64,000 nucleotides of DNA from positions 183,536 through 247,535 of the forward strand of contig MPNW01000161.1 in assembly GCA_011800805.1 (NCBI GenBank), in the 5' to 3' direction. Made by a program: the position numbers and the translations under genes. Numbering within the stretch: position 1 is the first letter of the stretch; each line of letters begins with the position of its first letter. This document shows, one piece after another, positions 1 to 12,428 of this stretch. Source of the DNA: Hirudo medicinalis. Lineage: Eukaryota; Annelida; Clitellata; Hirudinida; Hirudinidae. The notes beneath the pieces are model-generated. The model did no database searches. It worked only from the letters and a program-made list of their open reading frames with translations, and was not told the DNA's origin.

Positions 1-120
1 TGATGACATCATGACTGATTCACTCATATTGTGTCACAATTGCAGCATGATTTACATTATTTATTTATTATATATGTTTATTGATTACACACTTGTTTCA
101 TCAATCCACTTTTAACAAAC

Positions 121-157
<37 letters not shown>

Positions 158-186
158 TATTATTATTATTATTATTATTGTTATTA
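121..186. repeat. ATT trinucleotide microsatellite
   Basis: A run of ATT units with a few interruptions, seen directly. The rest of positions 1-600 is AT-rich and shows no coding feature that I can support. Confidence 0.9.
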
Positions 187-616
187 TTATTCCCAGAACT
201 ATCTTTTTGTTTTTATTTCAGTCTCATGTAGTGTTATGTATTATAAATGCGTTGTGAAGATAAATTTGATGATGGATTATTAATGATTAACAATAATATT
301 AGAATCCGTAAAATATCCAGACATTTGAAATTAAGATTTAATTACATCTGAATAAAATGTCTTGATTGCTGGTTTTCAATCCGACTTTTTTTTCATCGTT
401 CAATTTCAGTTTGTGAATCGTTGTATACATCCGATAAGAATTGATTTACAATCAATCACAAGTAAGTCAAATGTTAAGGCCAGTCAATAAATCAATAATT
501 AATTGTGTCCAAATATGGACCAGCTAAACTTTAGGGATCATAAAATTAAATAAATTAAAAATAAAAGCCAATGACTGCAAAGCCAACAACCGCGCCTGAA
601 ACATGTCTGATGATAT

Positions 617-1129
617 TCAGAGAGAATACTTTTTGTCGTTAAATTCCTCCCAAATATCTTCGTTGATGACGTTGTCAAACGAACAGCAATCAGTCACGAA
701 CTCAAAGAATTCCTGCCATAATTCGAATGGATCAACCTCGAAAAACTTGGAGTGCTCTGCAGCTATCCTGATTACCTCGAGGCTATCAACAAGGCACTCG
801 TACTCGTTGAGCTCGATAATTATCCACTCCTCCGTTGGCGTCAGGAAAGGGAACTTCCTATGGTGCTCCAAGATCAACTCCGGAGGTGCAGGAAATTTCA
901 ATGGAGTGCAAGTGGTGCTAGAAGGTCCTTCGAATTGACGATTTTGTCTTCCGTATGGCAGTAACTCATCCTCTGAAAGGTGTGTTGTATTCGTGTAAAC
1001 GTGCGCGGACGTCTGTGCCGAGATACTTTTCTTTTTAGCAAATTTGTCAGACAACCTTTCAAAAAACTTTTTCTTCTTTTCAATTCGACAATGTTCAACG
1101 TCTTTCACATTTTCAGTATTTTTGTTCAT
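617..1129 (-). CDS. Hypothetical protein, 170 aa, single exon
   Basis: An open frame of 170 codons on the minus strand, the longest in the first 6 kb. I do not recognise the family. The N-terminus is lysine-rich, with a KKKKFFERL stretch near residues 18-26. The C-terminal two thirds are acidic and aromatic, with FPFLTPTEEW, IIIELNEYE and DPFELWQEFFEF blocks near residues 90-145, which look like a folded helical domain and not random translation. There is no signal peptide or membrane segment. Base composition is less AT-rich than the flanks, as expected of coding DNA. It could be an intronless gene, a retrocopy, or the last exon of a longer gene. Antisense frames over the same DNA are shorter and less protein-like. 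A real but lineage-specific gene is an inference. Confidence 0.5.
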   Translation of the reverse strand: MNKNTENVKDVEHCRIEKKKKFFERLSDKFAKKKSISAQTSAHVYTNTTHLSEDELLPYGRQNRQFEGPSSTTCTPLKFPAPPELILEHHRKFPFLTPTEEWIIIELNEYECLVDSLEVIRIAAEHSKFFEVDPFELWQEFFEFVTDCCSFDNVINEDIWEEFNDKKYSL

Positions 1130-2337
1130 TTTGTTTTAGGAGCGAGATCAGTAATAGAAATATAAACTTCAATCCAGCGGCTAAATTGATATTGAACCGA
1201 TTATGAATTTCATTTTTTTGCCGGAAATATCGAATACGTCACGAATCATTCACTCGAAAGAGAAGCGTGCATCTCACTTGCTGTTGAGTCGAAGTGCCGA
1301 TTTTCAATCCTTCAATTGCTGATAATGTTCGGATATTTGATGCACATTTGTGCGCATCATCAGGATTTGAATCATCTTTTCATCTCCCGCCTAATTCTAT
1401 AAAATCAGAAAACAGAAAAATATTGACTCGGGAACGGTTCGACGATTTGTATCACGTAATAAGAAAATTTTCGTTTGTATTGTTAGAGGCCCTCCAAGAA
1501 CATCCTGAATTATCTGAATAAATTGGAAGGCTCGTTAAAAGACGGTTTAAAGTCATTTAAAAAAAAATTGCACTATCAGAAAGATGCTTAAATCAAATTA
1601 TTCCTGAAACTCTTTGTTTTTTTGCAATTTATTACCACTTGAGATGCAAGAAAAGCGCTTAACGCTCGATGTTCAGATGATTTTATATAAAATAAAAGAC
1701 ATAATCATTTTTAAAATAATGAATGAATGAATGATGCTTTGTAAAACAGATAAAATTAAGTTTATTGCCCATTAATTAATGCAATCGAGAATTTTCTTCC
1801 CATTTTTAATTTTATCAGGAGCATTGATTAGAACTCCTGAGATAAACATCGCAAGCCTCGCGAGATGTTATTCTGTCAACATGATCTTTCATCATGTTAT
1901 GGAATTGGACACTTATGAATCACATTTCAAACTCTCCGTTACGCGAGTTAATCCTTGAGGCACTCCGCATGTTAATACTTCTATTCCTTTGAGGATATGG
2001 TTTCCATCAACTTCATTCATCCATTCCATTATTTCAATTTAAACGATAAATAAATACATTTTAAATTGGGTTTCAGTTTTAACATATCAAAACACTATAC
2101 TTAAACCTTTTACCACCATTTTAATAGGCTTGAAATACTAGGCCATTTATCTCTCAGCATGTTTTGACAAATTTTAAGCAGCTCTAACATGTTAATAACG
2201 ATGCTGTTCTACTCATAAACTAGCAGCATTTAATCTTAACTTTATTTTGCATGAAATGTAAAGAAAGTGCTTATTAAATTTATTTTTATATACGAACGTT
2301 TTTTCCTATTTATAACAAAAAAGGGTCATCATTCTAA
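1130..2337. other. Non-coding stretch, no gene seen
   Basis: AT-rich sequence. A 75-codon plus-strand frame at 1294-1521 has no supporting feature. Nothing else is recognisable. Confidence 0.5.
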
Positions 2338-3090
2338 GGACGCCGGTGATATGTCGTTTCTTGCCCTTTCCGACTTGGCTTTGGACATCGTTTGACATTC
2401 TTTTAGGACGACTAGAAACGTAGTTTGGTATTGTGGGTGCCGTTCTTGCATGGTGTCCGTCATATCTCGCCGATCGTTATTTGTCCGTTGGCTCTGTTGA
2501 GTTGGCGTTGTCTTTATAACAAGTGGAGTGCCTCAAGGATCTGTTCTGGGCCTGTTTCTGATGTATACGTCTGAACTTGAAAAGTCATTCGGGCTCACGG
2601 ACTCCATTGCCACACGTATGTTGCTGATACGCAGGTCTACGGTCACTACCAGCCAGATCAAACTGATGCTCTTTCTGCGAGGATCTCAAATTGCATGGAC
2701 GCCAACAGCGACTGTGTTTTCAGTAATCGTCTCCAATTGAATGTCCGCAAAACTGAGGTGATATGGTGCTCGTATAGCCGACGTACTCCATAACTCTCTT
2801 CCAAGTCAGTTGCTATCTGCCCCGATCCAGCATGTAGCTGGATGAAGCTGTGTGGAGCTGGATGAATTCTGACTGTTCTATGACCTCTCACATCAACAAA
2901 ACTACTTGATCCTGCCAAGCATCTCTCAGGGAGATTCGCAACATTGCCGCAACATCTCAATAGATGCCTGGAGGTTTCTTGTAACAGCTGTGATTCTGAG
3001 TGTGATTCTATCACAAATTGACTACGGCAACTCAATCCTGTCCAGTTTACCTTTATCCTCAGTATTGAAGTGGCCTTGAAGAATTGTTTG
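2338..3090 (+). mobile_element. Degenerate LINE reverse-transcriptase fragment, same family as the 10-12 kb element
   Basis: The DNA aligns by eye with the element at 9955-12010 over the reverse-transcriptase palm and the region downstream of it. It keeps the order of that copy: a stretch starting CGCCGGT, the CGCCGATCGTT segment, the GTGCCTCAAGGATCTGTTCT segment encoding the PQGSVLG box, an asparagine-poor ADD-box remnant, and the CATCTCTCAGGGAGATTCG segment. Stops and frameshifts break the frame throughout, and there are small deletions relative to the other copy. PQGSVLG is the conserved box of non-LTR retrotransposon reverse transcriptases. The flanking words resemble the L2/CR1/Jockey group. 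It is a dead, 5'-truncated insertion. Confidence 0.8.
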
Positions 3091-6000
3091 ACACTATAAT
3101 ATTATATGACACTATAATCAAATGCGGATTCGGGGATTCTGAGCCTCGCTGGAGCTCAGAAGCTGAAAAGCCACTAAATGGCACCGCTCAATTTAAAGGG
3201 GAAGACTGTGATAAATGGGGTCCTCTTCAGACTGATAAGCAACAAATAACCGCCCATAATTATCGATTCTTATAAAACCTGAGTGCTTTCAGAGGTGTCT
3301 AGATCTGTCCGATTTGTAAAAAATTAAAAATGTAAAAAGACCTACCATTGTCCCCTAATTTTTCCGGTTCCAGATTTTCAGCTTTTCGTCATTTAAGGCG
3401 CAACGGTTATGAACCGTATTGCGATAAATAATAATAATTACGTTCATTTCTTCTTCGTCTTCAGTTTTTATTTAATTCCTCACTTAACCGATTTTCCGGC
3501 TGTAAAGTAAACTTTAGGTTTTGCTCATAAGAATATTCTTCTTCCAAATTATGTTTGCTAATAAATATATTTCTTATTAAATGGTTCTTACTAAATTAAC
3601 TTAACATTAACTTACGGTGGTTTAAGGAGACCAATATCTGTATGAATAACTACCTACAATAACTATAACTGTTTTAATTAATCACATTTGTTATTATTCG
3701 ATATTTTTTCATATTAATAAATAGTTATTTTAAGTTAAAACTGTACTACTTAGAAACGACTGTAGTTTCCCTGGCTGTTTATTATTTTATATCTTGTTCT
3801 TATTTCTGAATGTAGGGACTGGTGTTTTTTTTTTGTTATTTTACATCGCATTTTAGGCATCAAATTAATCCTGAAGATGGAATTAGCACTTTCGTAAGGC
3901 TTAGATTGACATATTGACTAATAAATAAATCGATGGTGAAATATTCCAAGACTCCATTGCCTGTACTTTTTGGCGTTTTGATGAAATTGCTTATTAAACT
4001 GATATTAGATATTATTTTTAATTAAAAAATATTTTGCATAAATCACATTACTTAAATCAAGTTACTACAGCACCGCCCAACTCTTGAGAATGTGATTGAT
4101 TATTTCGTGTTTGAGGATGTAACTTTTGCGGCTATTGCGATCGAATTAGAGTTTATTTAGAAATTTGTGCAGGTGAGGAGATTCGTTATGTACATTTTAA
4201 AGATTTGTTGGAATTTAACTTATTTCGATTTTGTCGGTCCTCACTGATGAAAAAAATAAATTCGATGGCTTGAAGGATAAAAGGATGACCAAACGTATAT
4301 TACACAATTGACGATTAAATTACTCAACCGCTGTTATGATATTACTTTGCAGCGTTACTTTACTTGAGTTCCAAAGATTGCCTGGATTCACATCTATTCA
4401 TCGTTAAGACGTTTGTTTACAACGTTTGAAAAGTGCTGCCAAGGTGGACTTATAAGGAAAAAATGAAAATAATTCGCGACCATCAAACTAAAATCAAAAA
4501 CATTTGACAAAAGAAACCTCTAAAATACAAATTGAGAGCACAGTCCACAACAATTTAGAACTTGTTTTTGGTTATGAATGTTTTCATTTGTTGGAGTTAT
4601 CTCAAGCGACTTGACCCTAGAGGGATTGTGGTAAATAATTAACTTTTTGGCTCTTGGAAAACTTTCTTGTACTCTTGTTCTAAGTACTGCATGTGAATTT
4701 TGATTGATTTTGGGTGAAACAATAAATTACTGGTCAGGTGACTCATTCCATTCCAATCTTTAGCATTTATAAACATATTCAATGGAGAAACTAAGTTTGT
4801 TATTTTATGGCAGAAGTTTAAAATATGTAAACATATATATATATATATATCTTATCTTATCAATTATCAGTGTCCTTGGAAGCTTAGAAAAGTTGGTTTT
4901 TCCGATTGGTCCTGATTTCCTGATTGGGTGGGCTAATTAAATGTATCACTCATCAAGATATAATAAATTAAAGCAGGTAGGTTGAGATTTAGAAGTATGA
5001 AATTGCATGGATGATTTTTCATTAGTGAATTGCTTCTTCTGGTCTTCATCTCTCTCAATAATCTTGTGCCTTTGATTGCTTTTTCTTGGAAAAATTGAAC
5101 AAGATATTTTGTTGCACGAGGCGACATGACTCACACTAAGCTATCGAGACATGATTGCAGAATTTTGACTGTTACAATTTAAAATGCCACACTTCAGACC
5201 TTCGGAATAACCTTTTCTAAACGAATAAAAGCTGTAAGAATCTCGGTATCGTTGCAAAAAATATTCACTTGTGAATTTTGAAATTTTCTAGTCGATGAAT
5301 TGTTTGGGGGCATTTCTTTGTGAGTGACGATCTTTGATTACAATGCGCAAAGATGTCGAGAGGCTCAGGAAATTGATTAAAGAATCACCAAAGGGTATGG
5401 CCGTTATGATGAGGCAAAGTTTCACGGCTTGTTCGAAGTTTACATAATTTTGAAGCTCGGTTTGTTAAAATTCTGCACTATTTTTTGTGTTTATTGTTCG
5501 AGTGTTTCCCTGCAAAAGGATTTCATCTGCCCTGGATGCTTAGACTACAATTTTCAGGCATTTAATTGACTTCATTATTTCACTTCTAGGCTTACCATGA
5601 TTCAGAAAGCTGTGGTGCATCAATTCTGCTATGCCAAATAGTCAGAACTTTTTTGTTCGCCTTATGATGTTAATTTGGACGGGAGCTTCGACCGATTCTT
5701 TTACTTTCCGTCTAGGTTGAAATGTTTTGCCATTATTTTCAGCTCTCTTATAACTCCTTAATAAGTAAGTAAGCCCTTGAGAAATTGTGCAATGTTTTAT
5801 CATCGGAAGAAGAATATCTTTACTTACCTTCGAGGTTGAATTCGCCACAACAGAATTTTTTAATGTTTCAAACCACTTGTTCTGTGTTTAGATTTAAGGT
5901 TTAAGGTTGCAGAAGAAAATTCTGATGGGCAAAATGTCAACTTTGACATCTTATGAAAAACTGCATAGAAAAAAAACCATGAAATGAGCTTTTGGAAATA

Positions 6001-6379
6001 ATTTGATTCCTTTACATGGTTTTTTGTGTTTGAAAAAATGTGAATGTCCAATTAGCATTAAATTATGAACTTCTTAGTTCATGATATTATCTGAAGCACT
6101 AAAAATTCTTTTGAATTTGAGATGAACTTAAGATCAGGTTATTACTATTTAAGTCCGTTGAAAAATTGTTTCGCATTCTCGTTCGATTCTACAATGAGTT
6201 TAATTTTACTTGCAATTTTAATCAATTCTGAAATCATAATTTATTGTCCAAGAACTCCTTTGTGTTTTCTTTTACAATGAATTAAATTTGAATGTTCAAT
6301 AGAAAAAATAAGTTTATTATTTTATGGCAGAAGTTTAAAACTCTACATGGTTTGTACCAACAGGTAGTTACAGTGCATC
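3091..6379. other. Intergenic sequence upstream of the BTB zinc-finger gene
   Basis: AT-rich DNA without a convincing coding frame. It contains a short AT dinucleotide run near 4831-4850. It also has a duplicated segment of about 45 bp: the version at 4780-4822 recurs at 6297-6340, just upstream of the BTB gene start, sharing the core TTATGGCAGAAGTTTAAAA. Short minus-strand frames near 5642-6051 look random. Confidence 0.5.
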
Positions 6380-9300
6380 ATGGTTGATGTTATGACAGAA
6401 TATATATGCCCTGTGGCAAAACCTACGAGCTGCTACTGGAAAAAAATATGGAAGGGCTTGAATGTGATGCGACAAAATTGGCAATTCTGCGACGTAATTT
6501 TGACTTCAAGTGATAACAGACACTTCATGGCTCACAGAGCAATGTTGGTTGCCAGTAGCGTAACATTCATGAATTATTTCTCGAGTGTCGACGTAAAAAA
6601 TAGGATCGACTCCGATTCGAAGCCGAACCTTTACTTTCCGGAAGTTCCGTCCGACGTTCTGCAGGTCGTGCTGGATTTTATTTACGGAATCACCCCCGCT
6701 TCATCCTTAGAGATGCTCAAATTATGTGCGGGATCGAAATACTTCGGCATAGAGGAAGCTTATGAATACAGCATGAAATATTTCTCTAGCAACAAATATT
6801 TTTTTAAGAATAATGACCTTAAACACCCGAGTTTCTCATCAATAAACATTCAAGCTCCAGTTGAAAAGCAGTTGAAAGACCTTGCAATGGCTGTCGATGC
6901 TCCTGCAATTGATATTTCTCAAGTTCAAACTATCCTTCCTGATTGTGCACCTCCTCCCAAAAATTCTTGCAACTTCCAAGGAATTCTTTCTCCAGATTTC
7001 ACAGACTCGGACAGCAGCGACGGCAGAGCGAGCGGAATGGCCGAACTTTCTCTGACCGATCTCGCCTTGGGGAATGAGTGTCCACATTTAAAGAAGCTGG
7101 TAGATGGAGCATCGAGTAATGAATTGAGTTTTGATATGGATTTATCAGAAAGATTGGATTTGAAAGAGGAAGAGGGTTTGAATGAAATTGATATCATCAC
7201 CAGTAAAAATAATGTCGATGTTACCGAACTGTCTGATTATCTCGATAGCGAGACTGGCGTCGGCGTTGCTCAACAGAAACAGAACTGCCCCGTCCTAAAT
7301 CTAAACGGTTTAACTCATTTGGAATCTTCATCTGGTCCCAGTCACGGAGGCCTGATTGCAAATGAGGAAGTGGATAATATTTTTGCTCTTCCATTGGAGA
7401 GCCCCACCAACAACAATTTGGATGAAAACATAATTGACAACGTGAGCACTATGAATTCAAGTTACTCGGATGTTCTCAATGAAGACCTCGGGAATCGTTC
7501 TCGCATCGGAGGAGATATTGCCGAGACCTCGTTCGACTCGTTTACCGACGAATCCGAGCCTTACTCTCACGTGTTGTTCGAAGGCATCGACACCCCTTCG
7601 GGCGACCTTCAGAATATTTACCAACATTCCACTTGTGACCTTCCAACCAGCCTAACTAACTTGACAAAATGCTCTAACATGAGGTTATGTTCATAAAGAA
7701 TTGGTTTATATAATTGTTTGCTTTTGTTCTAACTTTACGTTCTTTTGCAAGGCAAGAACTCGAGAAGATTGAAATGAACAACTGTGGAAGGACATTGAAG
7801 TTTATGTGTTCTGATTGCGGGGAGGCGTTCGGAACGAGCTACAAACTCCAGACTCATCAACTCAAGCAGCACAACAAAGGAAAATTATTCTCTTGCAGGC
7901 ATTGTCCTTTCAAGAGTCCAAGGAAAAAAGATTTACAAGGTACTCGATTAACTGATCAATGTAGTGTGATTAAGTGGAGTCCTCTGGTACATTTGTGGAT
8001 TTATAATTGTCTTGTTACGTGGATTGTGTGGTGATATGACTGGCAATATATTCTTTATCCTGCTTGTTAGTCTTCTCTTTTTAACTTAACTTGGAAGGAC
8101 ATTTTAAATATTTGGGGTGGAATGGGGTTAATGAATTAATTGGCTTATAAATTTCCGATTTCAAGATAATTTTGGAAGATATGCAGTGCTGCTGCATGAA
8201 TTTATTTAAGGAGACTCTTTCTTTTGTTTCGAGTTGTTGCTGAGTTTCAGTTGGTCTTGTATTAGCATGTGTTTATTTGAATTGGTTGTCTGAGTAAAAT
8301 TTAGTTATGATTGTTTTAGTTTAGTTACTACAAAACCAAATAGTAGCAATAACTAGAAGGGCCCCACCAACATGAGGAAGAGTGCCCTTAATGCTTTTTG
8401 CATACTCAAATAGACTTATTATATTAGTACTTAAGACTATTCCCTTAGTCCTGAAGTGACCCTCTTTCAAGCATTATTGATAAGTTGGACTGCCAACTTA
8501 TTTCTAAATAAGTGCTGAAGCAACCAATCCTGCTCCTCATAATGTAGGCAACAGTAGTGAACTGTTACAGAGGATGATATGGAATCAACTAATCAATTCA
8601 ATTTTTAACAGCCCACTGTTTATCCCAACATGGAGAGAAGCCACCAGGTGTTAAGATTTATACCTGCTTGTCATGCCAGTACAAATGCATAGACAAGAAC
8701 AGATTTGAAGAACATGAAGCTATCCATCAGGGTTGGAATGATTTGGAAATTAATTAAGTATTATAACAAATACTTTGGAAGAATTATTTGTTTAAATATA
8801 ACATGTGTATGTCATTTATTTGTGATTCAATTTGATGAGATTCATCTATCATTCTTCTCAACCATTGAGAAACAAAGTTCTTTGCAGGGATCCTGAAGTT
8901 CAGCTGCCCACTGTGTAATAAAGCTTACACAACAAGGAGAGGAATGAAGACTCACCTGAAGTATCACAATGAGAGCAGGCCGTTTAAGTGCACCCTCTGC
9001 CCTTCTGATTTCAAGGTCAAGTCAAAGCTTACAGATCACATGAAACTCATTCACCTTCAGAAGGTTTGATGTGTTCAAACCTTTCAATGAATCCCAGTTG
9101 GAATATTTATTACTACATCATTCTTATCATTCATTATTATTTTTATTGCTCTTTTGTTTGTCCTAAGGGAGTCAAACCTTACAAGTGTGGCTACTGTAAT
9201 CACTTCACTGCCCTAAGAGGAAATTGCAACCAGCACATAAAGAAAAACCATCCAGGCCAGCCAGTTCTTGTCATCGACACCATGTCTTCCACCAGAAAGC

Positions 9301-9398
9301 AAGTCAAGAATTACGATTATGCCAATCTACAGGGCTCTGATATTGATGAGCTTCATGAGATCTGTTCCACTCAATTTATTAAGAAGACTTTAGAATGA
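6380..9398 (+). CDS. BTB/POZ and C2H2 zinc-finger protein
   Basis: Likely sequence-specific DNA-binding transcription factor of the ZBTB type, about 672 aa, nuclear by family. Exons: 6380-7683, 7752-7939, 8612-8731, 8888-9063, 9168-9398; splice phases agree at every junction. The BTB domain is at about residues 28-125 (WQFCDVIL, FMAHRAMLVASS, then SKYFGIEEA), where dimerisation and co-regulator binding are expected. A serine- and acid-rich linker covers about 130-430. Six C2H2 fingers follow: FMCSDC, FSCRHC, YTCLSC, FSCPLC, FKCTLC and YKCGYC. The second finger is completed only by joining exons 2 and 3 (C-x2-C-x12-H-x4-H), which supports the splice. The start is the first ATG of the open frame. 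An AATAAA lies near 9435. I cannot assign a vertebrate orthologue among the many ZBTB genes. Confidence 0.9.
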
Positions 9399-9954
9399 TC
9401 GACCGAGTGAGAATTTCCGATGAATGGAGTCAGTAATAAACAATAATTAATTGCCTGCATCAACAGAATGAATCATACTTTTGCATGTTGTGACAATTAC
9501 TCACTTTCATTTTCCTCATTAAATATATCCAAAAAATTGAACTTTAAATGATCAATTTTAGCAATCCCAGTATTAAACATTCTTGGTACATTAAGTGCTT
9601 GTGTTCTCAAATTTTACACTAAAACCTGAGTGTGATGACAGAGAATTCATGCTGAATTACTGTACTGTTGAAATTTGTTTTGCTCAGACAAGGACATTAA
9701 AGTATTGATTTAGTGCTGTTCTTCCTGTCAGAAGTCTCAACATGCCTGTTGACTTCTCTGATCATCTTCTTTGGTCATCGTCATTCAAGAGCCATCCCCT
9801 GTCTATAAGACTATAATTACCAGACGATGGTCATGCCTGGACATCCCCTTGCTCCTCAGCATCAATTGAATCGTCATTTTCTGTCGACAATGTTGATGTT
9901 GATGTCTCTGCTTCCTCAATGCCATTGATCAGTACGCATCCGCTTGAGTATTTC
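9399..9954. other. 3' flank of the BTB zinc-finger gene
   Basis: Contains an AATAAA near 9435-9440, a candidate polyadenylation signal. Nothing else is recognised before the LINE. Confidence 0.5.
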
Positions 9955-12010
9955 CGATCCATGGTTTGATCGCATATGCCGTGACGCGAAGCGGGTAGTA
10001 AGGCGCCTTGAGAAAGCGGCTCTCAAAACACAGTCGGGCCCTGATGGGGTGGAGTGGCGAGCTCACCGGAGAGTCTATAGAAAACTCTTATGGTCAAAGA
10101 GACTGTAGCTGGAAGGAGATTATCGAGAACTGCAAATCATTCCGCCAAATGTGGCGCTCACTGAATGGTATCATGGGTAGAGGCAAAGCCCCCCTGCTCA
10201 TTCTATCGGTGCCCACGGTTTTTTGCATCATTTCACTTCAAAGATTGAAAGTTCGAGATGCATCGTCCTCTGCTCCTACTCCATCGTTCCATGCCATCAC
10301 GCCATATCTGTGACATTCGATGTATTCCAGAGCACAAACGTGGTAGAAGCGATGCAACTGATTCAAGCTCTTCCAAACAAGCGGTGCTTGCATGATCCCA
10401 ACGCCAACCTGGCTCCTCAAGAAAATGTCCTCACTCAAAGCACCTATTTTCGCGAAGATTTTCAACAAATCAATCCTCGGTAAAGTACCACTAGTCTTCA
10501 AATCATGTTACGTCACTCCTCTAATCAAGAAATCTACCCCGATCCTTCCGATGTATGTTCCTACCGACCCATCTCTAATCTCTCTGTCTTCTCAAAGCTT
10601 CTGGAACGTCTCATGCTCGGCAGGGTTATGGGTCATCTAAATCGTCATAACCTCCTTCCGCCTATCGTTAACATCATTCTACCGAAACTGCTGTTCTACG
10701 AGTGTCGTCGGATCTTCTAAACGCTGCTGGCGCCGGTCAGATGTCGCTGCTTGTTCTTCTCGACTTATCTGCAGCTTTTGACACTGTCGATCATGACATT
10801 CTTCTAGGACTACTAGAAACGTCGTTCGGCTTCATGTGCTGTGCCCTTGCATGGTNGGCGCCGGTCAGATGTCGCTGCTTGTTCTTCTCGACTTATCTGC
10901 AGCTTTTGACACTGTCGATCATGACATTCTTCTAGGACTACTAGAAACGTCGTTCGGCTTCATGTGCTGTGCCCTTGCATGGTTTCAGTCGTACTTAGCC
11001 GATCGTTCCTTCTCTGTCGGTTATGGTGAAATAGCATCGTCCCCTACCTCTATAACATGCGGAGCGCCCCAAGGCTCCGTTCTGGGCCCACTCCTTTTCA
11101 CGATTACACGGCTGAACTTGAGAGCGGGCACAAGGACTCCAACGCCATATGTATGCTGATGATACGCAGGTCCACGGTCACTGCCAGCCAGATCAAACTG
11201 AATGCCTTTCTGTCACGGTTTCGAACTGTGTGGACGTCATCAGTGACTCGATGTTCAGCAGTCATCTCCAATTGAACGCCAGCAAAACTAAGGTGATGCG
11301 GTGCTCCTCCGGTCGACGTGTACCTGAACTCCCTTCCAAATCGATCGTCATCTGCTCCGACCTGATCCAGTCAGTACAATCTGTCCGCAACCTTGTGATC
11401 TGGCTAGACTCAGTACATTCTTGTCTGAGACATTCTTGTCAAAGTTCATGACCACTCATATCAATAAAACAACTCGTTCCTGCTATGCATCTCTCAGGGA
11501 AATTCGTAGCATCGCTGCTCCACTCTCATTTGATGTGCGGAAGCTTCTCGTTACATCTTTTATCCTATCAAAGATTGATTAAAGCAATTCAACTCTGGTC
11601 GGTCTAACTGCTTACCGCCTCGAGCAACTTCAACGTGTCATCAACGCAGCTGCTAAAATCATAAACAACAAAAGAAAACATGACTACGTCACTCTTCTCC
11701 ATGATCTCCACTGGCTAGGCATTTGCCAAAGAATTGACTACAAATTCTCTTCACTAGTTTTCAAGTCTCTCCTAGGTCATGCACCGTCATACCTGCCTTT
11801 GACTCGCACCGCACATATTCCTGCTAGGCGCGGGCTCGGATCAGCAACCAGGGGCTCCCTCGTCAAATTTCTGCCCGACGTGCGAGACTGGATGGCAGGT
11901 TTATAGATGTTGTTGGCCCACAGATCTGGAATAGACTCCCCCCCTTCGATTACCAACACTGATCCAGCCGGATTTCACTCCGCCCTCAAAACCTTCCCTC
12001 TACATTAGTG
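9955..12010 (+). mobile_element. Non-LTR retrotransposon (L2/CR1-like LINE), ORF2 remnant
   Basis: Broken ORF2 reading in one direction across several frames. In order: a region upstream of the RT (GPDGVEWRAHR, then KSFRQMW); the YRPISNLSVFSKLLERL block near 10561; [15 protein letters not shown] in the palm; [24 protein letters not shown] near 11060; a degraded catalytic YADD box (MYADDT, about 11149); and a C-terminal tail with LQRVINAAAKIIN near 11630 followed by LPLTRTAHIPARR. These words and their order fit the L2/CR1/Jockey groups. No 5' endonuclease domain is visible, so the copy is 5'-truncated. Frameshifts and stops are frequent. It contains a single N flanked by identical 127-bp repeats (see findings), so part of its length is probably an assembly duplication. 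A short fragment of the same family is at 2338-3090. Confidence 0.9.
10729..10983. repeat. Identical 127-bp direct repeat around a single N
   Basis: Positions 10729-10855 and 10857-10983 read the same base for base, separated only by the N at 10856. This is the mark of two contig ends that overlap but were not merged, and not of a biological duplication. Confidence 0.9.
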
Positions 12011-12428
12011 GTCTTGAAGTTCTGTTGAACATGCGCCACTCTAATCAAACTCTGTATCGTTGATTGTCATGGAGTTTGTTACTGCTACTTGTAAGGCCTT
12101 GTGCATGGGCTCTTGAATCTGTTTCACAGTACTTGGGGGGTTGTCAGTTTACCCCTTGATATTTTTCTAAATCCATACAATTCATAAATAATAATTCTTA
12201 AATAATTTGTCGATTATAACACAGCTCCAAGTAAAATTAAGAAAGCTTTCAACGTCAATGTTTATTGCATATTTTAAGTTTCAAAATTTACAAGTGTCTT
12301 TGCCTTCCTTGTGTCTTTATTGTGAAATTGTTTGCCGTTAATCCACCAGCACTATACTGACGTAATATTTACTTGCACATAAACAAAATTTGCCCCACAA
12401 GCTCGACCGATTTTAAAATCCTGACTAT

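Noticed and set aside
603..938. Plus-strand 111-codon ORF overlapping the orphan gene
   Set aside because: Antisense of the 617-1129 frame, serine-rich and without structure. The minus-strand frame is longer and more protein-like.
1294..1521. 75-codon plus-strand ORF
   Set aside because: No domain, no splice context and no composition signal to set it apart from chance.
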